DNA of 8,585 nt from Sphingobacteriia bacterium (lineage in GTDB: Bacteria > Bacteroidota > Bacteroidia > NS11-12g > UBA955): NCBI GenBank assembly GCA_021151535.1, contig JAGKXC010000116.1:1-8585 (forward strand), in the 5' to 3' direction. Under the pieces are notes generated by a model that was not told where the DNA came from, did no database searches, and saw only the letters and a program-made list of their open reading frames with translations. Shown here one piece after another: positions 1 to 6,933 of the stretch (its first letter is position 1; every line of letters begins with the position of its first letter). Both the position numbers and the translations under genes were made by a program.

Positions 1-46
1 AAGACGCTTATTAATCGCAATTTTTAAATTTATGGAATGACTCAAC

Positions 47-71
47 TGTGGCATCGCCCTACAATGCCACA
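47..71. other. 8-bp inverted repeat (hairpin) upstream of hupE-like gene
   Basis: The arms TGTGGCAT (47-54) and ATGCCACA (64-71) are perfect reverse complements around a 9-nt loop. No T-run follows on either strand, so it is a poor match to an intrinsic terminator. It lies after two short open frames that enter from the window edge and stop at 27 and 39, so it could mark the 3' end of an upstream gene or sit in the leader of the gene at 135. The repeat is visible; any function is a guess. Confidence 0.3.
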
Positions 72-134
72 AAGATGATGGAATTCTTTTAATTTGCGAG
101 TCAAATCTCGACCTATCAATAACAAAAATCTACT

Positions 135-716
135 ATGATTCAAGAATTTCTATTTTGGTTAAAACTCGGCTTAACCCATATTTTGGACTGGCAAGGTTAC
201 GACCACATGTTATTTTTATTGGTTCTGAGCGCAGGATTCACTTTCAAAGAATGGAAACCCATTTTAATTTTAATAACCGCATTTACGCTGGGGCATTGCT
301 CAACACTTGTGTTAAGCACATTCAACTGGATTAAAATCTCTTCAACTTGGATCGAATTTCTGATTCCTGTAACCATTATGATCACGGCAATTTTCCAAAT
401 TCTTGGCATCAAAAAGCAGCAAACCTATGGCTTGGTATTTTTCTTCGGATTGATTCACGGCTTGGGATTTTCAACACTTTTAAAAGCGATGATGGGGCAA
501 GAAGAATCAATCCTTTTGCCATTATCGGGGTTTAACATTGGAATTGAATTGGGGCAAATGATGTGGGTTTTGTTGTTGATTTCAATCAATTTTGCCATAA
601 AAGAAAGGGAATTGAAGCTTAACGGGCGATTTACGTTAGATCAATTTGCCAGTACAAACGCTTACCTGGGCATAGCAATTGCCCTGTATTTGGCAGTTTC
701 ACGCCTCCCGTTTTAG
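135..716 (+). CDS. HupE/UreJ family membrane protein (putative Ni/Co permease)
   Basis: A 193-residue, strongly hydrophobic protein with about six predicted membrane segments. The family signatures are present in order: H15 followed by D23-H24 in the first helix region (THILDWQGYDH), TLGH at residues 51-54, GLIHGLGFS at 105-113, and NIGIELGQ at 134-141. These His/Asp/Glu residues are the conserved polar positions of HupE/UreJ proteins, some members of which carry nickel or cobalt across the inner membrane for hydrogenase or urease. Free-standing copies are common in Bacteroidota and their substrate is usually unproven. Length is normal for the short form of the family. The ATG at 135 starts directly before the first helix and no better start lies upstream. 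The next gene (M1 peptidase) follows with almost no gap and no terminator between, suggesting co-transcription. Family assignment is firm; metal specificity is inferred. Confidence 0.88.
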   Translation: MIQEFLFWLKLGLTHILDWQGYDHMLFLLVLSAGFTFKEWKPILILITAFTLGHCSTLVLSTFNWIKISSTWIEFLIPVTIMITAIFQILGIKKQQTYGLVFFFGLIHGLGFSTLLKAMMGQEESILLPLSGFNIGIELGQMMWVLLLISINFAIKERELKLNGRFTLDQFASTNAYLGIAIALYLAVSRLPF

Positions 717-737
717 AAAAATTGCAATTGCTGCTGA

Positions 738-953
738 AAGTTTTGCAATTCCCGCAAAAGATTTGGAAGTCACCCCCGCAATCTGCATTTTTGTACCTAC
801 AGAACCGCTTCTGGCGCTCCAGGTCATCAATATTGGCAACAAAAAGCCGATTACAAAATCAATGTAACATTAGACGAAAATTCTCGCTACATCATAGGTG
901 ATGAAACCATTACCTACACCAACAATTCACCCGATGCACTCACCTATCTTTGG
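738..953 (+). other. Damaged 5' coding end of the M1 peptidase gene (no usable start in frame)
   Basis: The reading frame of the downstream peptidase stays open back to a TGA at 735-737 but has no ATG, GTG or TTG before the TTG at 954. The translation here still reads like the N-terminus of Bacteroidota M1 peptidases: YRTASGAPG (798-824), then YWQQKADYKINVTLDE, then DETITYTNNSP, running without a break into the main frame. Further upstream the frame is less convincing. The +1-shifted frame reads KDLEVTP up to a run of five C at 773-777, and one extra C there would join it to the peptidase frame. Even then there is no clear signal peptide, because the hupE-like stop is at 714-716. Either part of the 5' end (start plus signal peptide) is deleted or the local sequence has errors. 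Confidence 0.7.
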
Positions 954-3089
954 TTGCAATTGGATGAAAACGAACACAACCCCAACGGTGAAAACAACTT
1001 CTTCGATGGCAGTGAAAAGTACGAACCAATAACTCCAGGTCAGTTAGACAACCTCGATGTTAAGAAAAAGTTGGCCGGATATGGTGTACAAATTGAATCT
1101 GTTTCCTTGAATGATCAACCTTTGCATTATGTAATCAACATGACCATGATGCGTGTGGATTTACCCACTGTGCTGCAGCCGAAAGGCAAATTCACTTTTC
1201 GTGTAAAATGGAGATACAAAATTCCTGAAAAGATGAAAATTGGCGGTCGCGGAGGATTTGAACATTTCAAAGACAACAATAACTGCTTATTCACTATTTC
1301 ACAATGGTATCCAAGGATGTGTGTTTACTCTGATTATCAAGGCTGGAACCACAAACAATTCACTGGTAGAGGTGAATTCTCTTTGGTATTTGGCGACTTT
1401 GAAGTAAACATGACCGTTCCTGCAGATCATGTTATTGCCGCTACCGGTGAATGTTTGAATTACAAAGAGGTGTTAACTGCAGACCAATACAAGCGTTGGC
1501 AAGTTGCCCAATCTGCAAAATCGCCCGTTGAAATTGTAACTTTAGAGGAAGCGAAATACAGAGAAACCCACAAAGATTCTGCAAACTTTAAGGTGTGGCA
1601 TTACAAAGCAACCAATGTCAGGGATTTTGCTTGGGGAAGCTCAAGGAAATTCGTTTGGGACGCCATGCCCACATTTATTGCTGGCAAGAAAATCATGAGC
1701 ATGAGCTACTACCCCAAAGAATCTTACTACTTGTACAGTAAATATTCAACCAAAGTAGTTGACCATACCATCAAAACTTATTCTAAATACACCGTTCCTT
1801 ATCAATATCCGGTTGCCATTAGCGTGGAAGCTTCTAGTGGTATGGAATATCCCATGATCTGTTTCAACTACGGTAGAACAGATGCGGATGGCAATTACAG
1901 CGAAGGCACCAAATACGGAATGATTGGGGTAATTATTCACGAAGTTGGACATAACTTCTTCCCCATGATTATCAACTCAGATGAAAGAAACTGGAGTTGG
2001 ATGGACGAAGGTTTAAACACATTCGTGCAGTTCTTAACCGAGCAAGAATTTGATAACAACTACCCTTCAAGAAGAGGTCCGGCACATAAAATTGTAGATT
2101 ACATGCGATTGCCCAAAAACCGATTGGAGCCTATTATGACCAATTCTGAGAATATTATTGAATTTGGTCCGAATGCATACGCAAAACCAGCAACCGCTTT
2201 AAATATCTTACGCGAAACGGTGATGGGCAGGGAGTTGTTTGATTACGCATTCAAAGAATACTGCAGAAGATGGGCGTATAAGCACCCATCGCCAGCTGAT
2301 TTCTTTAGAACAATGGAAGACGCCTCTGGTATTGACTTGGATTGGTTCTGGAGAGCATGGTTCTTTGATATTGAGCCCGTTGAAATCTCTTTGGATAGTG
2401 TTACCGCATATAAAGTGGTAGCAGCTCAAGTGGTACCGGTTCGCACCACGGAAAAAATGAACAAGCCCACGCCTCAACCCAGCGCGGTTAAAGCAAGAAC
2501 AGGCGCACCCGTTGAACGCAGTGAATTTCAGCATTTATCGAAATTGAGAAACAAAGCCTCTGGAATGTCGTTCGCAGTAGATCGCGATACTACTTTAAGA
2601 GACTTTTACTACTATTATGACGAGAAAAAAGACACCTTTGGAACTTGGCAAAAGGAGCAATTGGCGAAGAAGCGCGCATCAGGAGAACCGATGCAAGTAA
2701 ATTTGAATGAGAATCTTCAGCCGTTAACTCCGGAGGAAGCTGCTAAATACGAAAACAACTTCTATTACGAATTAACTTTCAGCAATTTGGGTGGAGCTGT
2801 TTCGCCTGTTATTATCCAATGGAATTATGCCGATTCTACATCTGAAGTTCAATACATTAGTGCTTATATCTGGAGAAAAAATGAATTTAAGGTTACCAAG
2901 AATTTTGTAAAATCGAAAGAAGTAAAAAGCATCGTTTTGGACCCATTCTTAGAAACTGCAGACATTGATACTTCAAACAACTATTGGCCACAGCAAGCGC
3001 CTACTTTATCCAGATTTGAAATCTTCAAATACAAGCAAGCTAGCGAAGAGCCGGAGAATTCTCCTATGCGCAGAGCCAGAAAGAAATAA
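954..3089 (+). CDS. M1 family zinc metallopeptidase (aminopeptidase N-like), 5' end disrupted
   Basis: Gluzincin peptidase, expected to remove N-terminal residues from peptides, usually exported in Bacteroidota. Numbered from the TTG at 954 (711 residues), the zinc site is HEVGH at 329-333 with E330 as the catalytic base and the third ligand E352 in WMDEG, giving HEXXH-X18-E. The exopeptidase motif GMEYP is at 296-300 and the likely transition-state tyrosine is Y409 in NAYAKPATAL. The beta-rich N-terminal domain occupies roughly the first 230 residues. A C-terminal beta-type extension (about 490-711) ends in a basic tail. The TTG at 954 is only the first codon in frame that could serve as a start; it falls inside a conserved strand (LWLQLDEN), and homologous sequence continues about 55 codons upstream, so it is almost certainly not the native start. 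Catalytic residues are intact, so loss of function, if real, would come from the missing start and export signal. It is followed by a strong terminator. Confidence 0.9.
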   Translation: MQLDENEHNPNGENNFFDGSEKYEPITPGQLDNLDVKKKLAGYGVQIESVSLNDQPLHYVINMTMMRVDLPTVLQPKGKFTFRVKWRYKIPEKMKIGGRGGFEHFKDNNNCLFTISQWYPRMCVYSDYQGWNHKQFTGRGEFSLVFGDFEVNMTVPADHVIAATGECLNYKEVLTADQYKRWQVAQSAKSPVEIVTLEEAKYRETHKDSANFKVWHYKATNVRDFAWGSSRKFVWDAMPTFIAGKKIMSMSYYPKESYYLYSKYSTKVVDHTIKTYSKYTVPYQYPVAISVEASSGMEYPMICFNYGRTDADGNYSEGTKYGMIGVIIHEVGHNFFPMIINSDERNWSWMDEGLNTFVQFLTEQEFDNNYPSRRGPAHKIVDYMRLPKNRLEPIMTNSENIIEFGPNAYAKPATALNILRETVMGRELFDYAFKEYCRRWAYKHPSPADFFRTMEDASGIDLDWFWRAWFFDIEPVEISLDSVTAYKVVAAQVVPVRTTEKMNKPTPQPSAVKARTGAPVERSEFQHLSKLRNKASGMSFAVDRDTTLRDFYYYYDEKKDTFGTWQKEQLAKKRASGEPMQVNLNENLQPLTPEEAAKYENNFYYELTFSNLGGAVSPVIIQWNYADSTSEVQYISAYIWRKNEFKVTKNFVKSKEVKSIVLDPFLETADIDTSNNYWPQQAPTLSRFEIFKYKQASEEPENSPMRRARKK

Positions 3090-3110
3090 TTGATTCCCAG
3101 AAACTGGATG

Positions 3111-3147
3111 AAACAGCGAAGTTGATGCAAGCAACTTCGCTGTTTTT
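3111..3147 (+). terminator. Rho-independent terminator after M1 peptidase gene
   Basis: A perfect 14-bp stem (AAACAGCGAAGTTG at 3111-3124 with its complement at 3132-3145) encloses a 7-nt loop and runs into a T-run at 3143-3147. It starts 22 nt after the peptidase stop codon. This is a textbook intrinsic terminator and separates the peptidase unit from the secreted-protein gene. Confidence 0.88.
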
Positions 3148-3259
3148 GTTTCAGGATTATGGTAATGATGAAACACATTGTTCAATGACTTTTTTATGAC
3201 ACTATACGCAAACTATTTTAATTGATACTTGTTTCCTACTTATTAAAATCTTGCATAAC

Positions 3260-4906
3260 ATGAAACGGCTGATATTCTCTTCTAAGAAACTTTATTACAA
3301 ATTATTCTGCGTGGGTTTATTTGTTTTAATTTCAGTAAACATAACCGTTGTTAACGCCCAAAGCAGTTACTACGGCACCTCTTGTTATACCAATAAATTC
3401 AATGGCAGATTCAACACAAATCGCACAAAAATAAACAGTTGTAAAGACACTTTGCATTTAAGTGTTATTTACAATGGTAGCATCAATACTAAAAACATCT
3501 TTTGGAACGACGGTTACGTTGGTCAAGATCGAATAATTTACACATCTGGTTATTATCAAGCGGCGATTATTGAAGATTCTAGCCTTTGTGCGGATACCAC
3601 AGATTGGGTGTTTATTTCGGTGAATGACACCAAACTTTATATCTATTCTGATTGGGTTGGAAACAATTATACTTATTGTGATGGCAGTAAAATCAATCTT
3701 TACACTTACACAACAGGCCAGAATTTCCCGACAAGATTTAAATGGAATACAGGCGATACAACACTAAGCATATCGCCTACCAAATCAGGTACATATTATG
3801 TAATCTCTGAAACAACTGGTGGATGTAAGGACACCAGTAATCAATTGAAAATAACATTTGCAACTAATTTAAACTTAAAAATAAAAGCAAATACTGATAC
3901 TGTTGTTTGTTACGGCGATAGTGTTGAATTAGAGTGTAATCAATTAGTAAAGGGTATGAAATGGTATCCGTATTATGCAGATACCAAGAAAGTTAAAGTT
4001 GTTGAAGCAGGTGAATATTATGTTTTTGCGGAAGATCCTGTAACTTTTTGTCAGTATTATTCAAATAAAATAACTGTAATTGCTAAAAAAGCTCCAGTAG
4101 TTACCATTTGCATGGTAACAGCAGATAGTGCTACCGGTAAAAACAAAATTGTATGGAAGAACAACGGTGAACCTGTTACCAAATATGCCATTTATCGAGA
4201 AGGAAACATTGCCTATCAATTTGACTTAATTGGAGAAGTATCAAACAACAATGGGACCATGCAATTTATTGATTCAACGAGCGTTCCCAAAGCTAGAGCA
4301 TATACTTATTTTGTTGGAGGAGTTGACTCATGTGGAAACATCGCCCAGGAAAACAAATATTATTCTCATACAACCTCGCATCTCACTGCCAGTTTGGGTG
4401 TTAATGGCGAAAACAACTTGGCGTGGAGCGATTATTTGGGTATCTATCCTATCAACTCTTATTCTATTTATAGAAGTAATAATGGTGGTAAGTTTTCTTT
4501 ATTAGCAACCGTTTCAACCAATGTAAAATCATATTCGGATTTGGAACCACCAAAAGGTAGCAACCGCTATTATATCCAGATTGAAGCCGACAATAATTGC
4601 AGTAACTCAGGAACCAACATTAATTCCAATATGGTGGCTTTTGGAATATTAAACACAAAAAATCTTGAATTGGGGGCAATTAAACTTTATCCCAACCCTA
4701 CGAAAAATGTAGTAACCTTGGAATTTAATGAAATCCAAAAAATAGAATCCATTGAAATTATTGATCTTTCCGGAAAGTTAATCAAGCAAATAAATCCCAA
4801 GATGTCAGGATCAGAATATTCATTTGAAACAGCTGATGTTGAAAATGGATGCTACCAAGTTATCATCAATAAGAAAATGGCTTTACCATTGATGATTATG
4901 CACTAA
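3260..4906 (+). CDS. Secreted modular Ig/FnIII-like protein with type IX secretion sorting domain
   Basis: A 548-residue extracellular protein. It begins with a long signal peptide: basic residues at 2-14, a hydrophobic core at 15-31, and probable cleavage near NAQ at 32-34. Three degenerate Ig-like modules follow at about 55-122, 137-200 and 212-275. Each has a Cys near its start and end (C61/C110, C140/C189, C217/C264) and a central Trp (W82, W162, W235); modules 2 and 3 have SGTYYV or AGEYYV before the last Cys. Two FnIII-like modules occupy about 279-372 and 376-462, sharing an IYR strand and a YxxYxx strand. The last 78 residues (471-548) form a type A Por sorting domain: LYPNPTKN, IEIIDLSGKLIKQ, then NGCYQVII. 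In Bacteroidota this directs export through the outer membrane by T9SS and surface anchoring or release. No enzymatic domain is visible, so an adhesin or structural role is a guess. ATG 3260 is preferred over the in-frame TTG at 3251. It is flanked by terminators and so probably monocistronic. Confidence 0.88.
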   Translation: MKRLIFSSKKLYYKLFCVGLFVLISVNITVVNAQSSYYGTSCYTNKFNGRFNTNRTKINSCKDTLHLSVIYNGSINTKNIFWNDGYVGQDRIIYTSGYYQAAIIEDSSLCADTTDWVFISVNDTKLYIYSDWVGNNYTYCDGSKINLYTYTTGQNFPTRFKWNTGDTTLSISPTKSGTYYVISETTGGCKDTSNQLKITFATNLNLKIKANTDTVVCYGDSVELECNQLVKGMKWYPYYADTKKVKVVEAGEYYVFAEDPVTFCQYYSNKITVIAKKAPVVTICMVTADSATGKNKIVWKNNGEPVTKYAIYREGNIAYQFDLIGEVSNNNGTMQFIDSTSVPKARAYTYFVGGVDSCGNIAQENKYYSHTTSHLTASLGVNGENNLAWSDYLGIYPINSYSIYRSNNGGKFSLLATVSTNVKSYSDLEPPKGSNRYYIQIEADNNCSNSGTNINSNMVAFGILNTKNLELGAIKLYPNPTKNVVTLEFNEIQKIESIEIIDLSGKLIKQINPKMSGSEYSFETADVENGCYQVIINKKMALPLMIMH

Positions 4907-4925
4907 TTACGATTTATTAGACACT

Positions 4926-4957
4926 AAAAAAAGTGGGAGGTATCTCCCACTTTTTTT
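4926..4957 (+). terminator. Rho-independent terminator after secreted-protein gene
   Basis: The GC-rich stem GTGGGAG/CTCCCAC (4933-4939 with 4944-4950) encloses a GTAT loop. It is extended by seven A on the left pairing with T on the right, and followed by an 8-T run (4951-4958). It starts 20 nt after the preceding stop codon. The A-run/T-run symmetry would let it act on both strands, but no convergent gene is present. It ends only about 20 nt before the next start codon. Confidence 0.9.
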
Positions 4958-4977
4958 TGCTATTATAGCAGTACAAT

Positions 4978-5874
4978 ATGAATCGCAAACGATTTATTAA
5001 AAAGTTCGGGAAAACGGTATTTATGTTTCCTCTGCTGCCTCAAATTTTACAGGCCAACAACAAGGAAAACTTCGCACCAGAAAACTCAGAAAACAACACT
5101 AAAAGCATTGTAAATACTGATAATGATGCACTTCCATTCGTTAATAAAAACGCGCCCATCGCCATAACTCCCGGTAACGAAGGGTATTGGTTGGGTATTG
5201 CGAAACATTTTGAAAGAACGCCCAACATGATCAATTTGGAAAATGGATATTTTAGCCATCAACCCATCGCCATTAAAAAACAACACCAGGAATTTGAAGA
5301 TTATATCAACACTTACACCAGTTGGTTTATGCGCAGGGAGCAGCAAAAAGCCATTGAAGACGCAAGAAAAGCCTTTGCAGAATTTCAGAAAATCCAAATA
5401 GATGAACTCGTTTTCACCCGAAATACAACCGAAAGTTTAAACATCATCATTAGCGGTTTCCCTTGGAAAGCTGGCGATGAGGTAATCATTGGCGATCACG
5501 ATTACGGCAGCATGGTGGAAGCATTTCAACAAGCGGCAAAACGTTTTCAGATAACCGTTAAAATCGCCAAAGTACCAGAAAAACCGGCCAATATTCAAGA
5601 AATCATCGACGCATATGCCAATTTGGTAAACGAAAAAACCACGATGGTTCATATTACTGATTTGGTTAATTTGCATGGACAAGTATTGCCTACTTACCAA
5701 ATTGCTGAGTATATCAAACGTCGTTTCCCGTCAATATTTATTGCAGTTGACGCGGCGCATAGTGTGGCTCACACCTTGGATTCCATTGGAAAATTGATGG
5801 AAGTCGTAGATGCTTGTGGCGGAAGTTTGCACAAATGGATGTGCAATCCTATTGGATTAGGCTCCAGTATCTGA
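4978..5874 (+). CDS. Class V PLP-dependent aminotransferase/desulfurase-fold protein, N-terminal fragment (frameshifted)
   Basis: The 298-residue frame holds the first two thirds of a fold-type I PLP enzyme of the aminotransferase class V group (CsdA, isopenicillin-N-epimerase-like). The N-terminus has a basic, Tat-like start (NRKRFIKKFG), with Arg-Lys in place of the twin Arg, and a short hydrophobic stretch; an export or lipoprotein role is uncertain. The family parts follow in order: the INLENGYFSHQP entry segment, TRNTTESLN (phosphate-binding region), the aromatic-region loop GDHDYGSM, VHITDLVNLHGQVLP, VDAAHSVAH with D258 (pyridine N contact) and H261, and SLHKW with K286 as the PLP-binding lysine. 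Right after NPIGLG the frame reads SSI and stops at 5872-5874, while the C-terminal domain continues in another frame. As written the product lacks the small domain and should be inactive. It could be a pseudogene, or an intact gene with a sequence error. Confidence 0.85.
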   Translation: MNRKRFIKKFGKTVFMFPLLPQILQANNKENFAPENSENNTKSIVNTDNDALPFVNKNAPIAITPGNEGYWLGIAKHFERTPNMINLENGYFSHQPIAIKKQHQEFEDYINTYTSWFMRREQQKAIEDARKAFAEFQKIQIDELVFTRNTTESLNIIISGFPWKAGDEVIIGDHDYGSMVEAFQQAAKRFQITVKIAKVPEKPANIQEIIDAYANLVNEKTTMVHITDLVNLHGQVLPTYQIAEYIKRRFPSIFIAVDAAHSVAHTLDSIGKLMEVVDACGGSLHKWMCNPIGLGSSI

Positions 5875-6245
5875 AATCAGTTTGGATGGGAAACATCGAT
5901 GATACTACAGCAGGCATTACCATCCCAGATAATTGGACGGGTTTAAAATTGCAATTAAAACCGCTTTCAAACTTCCCTAATATTAAGATTTATGGAGAGG
6001 GGATCTGGCAGCCTACCTTACCTGGTGTAATTCCAATTTTTGAATCTGGGGCGATTGCAACGGTGGGCATTTCAGGGCTAACACCCGTGGCTTTAGCCGA
6101 TAAACTTTTCACAGAATTTAACATATTCACTGTAGCTATTGACCACCCAGAAGTAAAAGGTGTGAGAATCACGCCACATTTAAGCAGCACTTTTAAAGAT
6201 TGTGCATTGTTGAATATCGCCCTACAAAAAATAGCAAATGAATAA
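5862..6245 (+). pseudogene. C-terminal fragment of the same class V aminotransferase (shifted frame, internal gap)
   Basis: The frame starting at CTC 5862 continues the interrupted enzyme. LQYLKSVWMGN fits after NPIGLG, where family members have a GLGLLYV-type strand, and the end matches the small domain: NIFTVAID, then VKGVRITPHLSSTF, then a final helix. One extra C at 5862 would restore the reading frame. However, only about 135 residues would then follow the catalytic lysine, whereas CsdA, IscS and CefD-type relatives have about 180-200. The missing part is the stretch that normally carries the R-x-E-x-x-GT motif, which contributes PLP-phosphate and substrate contacts. The gene may therefore carry an internal deletion of about 45-50 codons as well as the frame change. 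It contains in-frame starts (e.g. ATG 5886), but an independent function is unlikely. Its last codons overlap the next gene by 8 nt. Confidence 0.75.
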
Positions 6246-6903
6246 CATTAATATTGAGATTTGGAGTGATGTAGTATGTCCTTTTTGCTACATCGGAAAG
6301 AGGAAATTAGAAGAATCATTGGCACTTTTTAAAGCTGATCCAGCCAATGCAAACGTGGGTATTCAAATTGAATGGAAAAGCTACCAATTATCGCCGGATT
6401 CTGTGAGTGATCCCAATAAAAGTGTGCACCAGTACCTTTCAGAACACAAAGGCATTTCTTTGGAAGAAGCCAAAAACATGAACCAATATGTTACGGAAAT
6501 GGCGGCTCAATCGGGATTAACATATAATATGGACGATGCCAAAATAGCCAATACCTACCGTGCACATTTGTTTATGCATTTTATGAAAACAAAAGGCTTG
6601 CAATTGGAAGCGGAGGAAGCGGTTTTTAAAGCCTATTTCACTGATGGTAAATTTGTTGACTCTATGGAAACATTGAGTGAGATTGCCCAACAATTGGGTG
6701 TAGAAATTTCGGCGGCAGACTTAGAATTGGAACTCAAAAAAGAAACCTACAAGGAAGGTTTCGACCTTGATATTTATGAAGCCCACCAATTCAGAATTAG
6801 CAGTGTGCCCTTCTTTGTTTTTAATAGACAATACGGAATTCCGGGTGCTCAACCCTTAGAAGTATTCATGGATACATTGAAAAAAGTATCGATTCCTGAG
6901 TAA
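6238..6903 (+). CDS. DsbA family oxidoreductase, FrnE-like
   Basis: A 221-residue thioredoxin-fold protein of the DsbA/FrnE (2-hydroxychromene-2-carboxylate isomerase-like) group. The first strand IEIWSDVVCPFC carries the CPFC redox pair at C14 and C17 followed by YIGKRKLE. A helical insertion at about 60-160 includes EAKNM and AHLFMHF. The cis-proline loop SSVPFFVFN has P191, and the C-terminal helix follows GAQPLEVF. There is no signal peptide, so it should act in the cytoplasm, as FrnE proteins are thought to do in thiol-disulfide exchange and oxidative-stress tolerance; its substrate is unknown. Length is typical (about 210-240). The ATG overlaps the end of the aminotransferase frame by 8 nt (ATGAATAA), implying translational coupling and one operon. 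It is followed after 30 nt by the NuoEF-type gene with no terminator between. Confidence 0.9.
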   Translation: MNNINIEIWSDVVCPFCYIGKRKLEESLALFKADPANANVGIQIEWKSYQLSPDSVSDPNKSVHQYLSEHKGISLEEAKNMNQYVTEMAAQSGLTYNMDDAKIANTYRAHLFMHFMKTKGLQLEAEEAVFKAYFTDGKFVDSMETLSEIAQQLGVEISAADLELELKKETYKEGFDLDIYEAHQFRISSVPFFVFNRQYGIPGAQPLEVFMDTLKKVSIPE

Positions 6904-6933
6904 ATTTATTATTTTCGTTTTTAGTTAAATTGT

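Noticed and set aside
90..97. Possible Bacteroidota -7 box (TTAATTTG) upstream of the hupE-like gene
   Set aside because: It differs from the TAnnTTTG consensus at one of the key bases and no matching -33 TTTG element lies at the right distance, so I cannot support a promoter call.
679..867. Small 62-codon frame overlapping the end of the hupE-like gene as a separate gene
   Set aside because: It starts at a TTG inside the hupE-like gene, resembles no known small protein, and ends inside sequence that clearly codes for the M1 peptidase in another frame. It is at most part of the damaged peptidase 5' end.
2208..2534. 108-codon minus-strand open frame inside the M1 peptidase
   Set aside because: It lies antisense to a strongly conserved peptidase region, has a Cys/His/Arg-rich composition typical of reverse-complement shadows, and shows no recognisable domain.
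3148..3259. Promoter or riboswitch in the gap before the secreted-protein gene
   Set aside because: No good match to the Bacteroidota promoter consensus and no conserved structured element is visible. The gap is A/T-rich and otherwise featureless apart from the terminator before it.
5086..5700. Minus-strand open frames within the aminotransferase
   Set aside because: They mirror a coding region with clear PLP-enzyme motifs on the + strand and have no convincing start context or family signature.
5851..5880. Programmed ribosomal frameshift within the aminotransferase gene
   Set aside because: There is no slippery heptamer such as X-XXY-YYZ at the junction and no evident downstream pseudoknot, and the repaired protein still lacks a conserved segment. 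Mutation or sequence error fits better.
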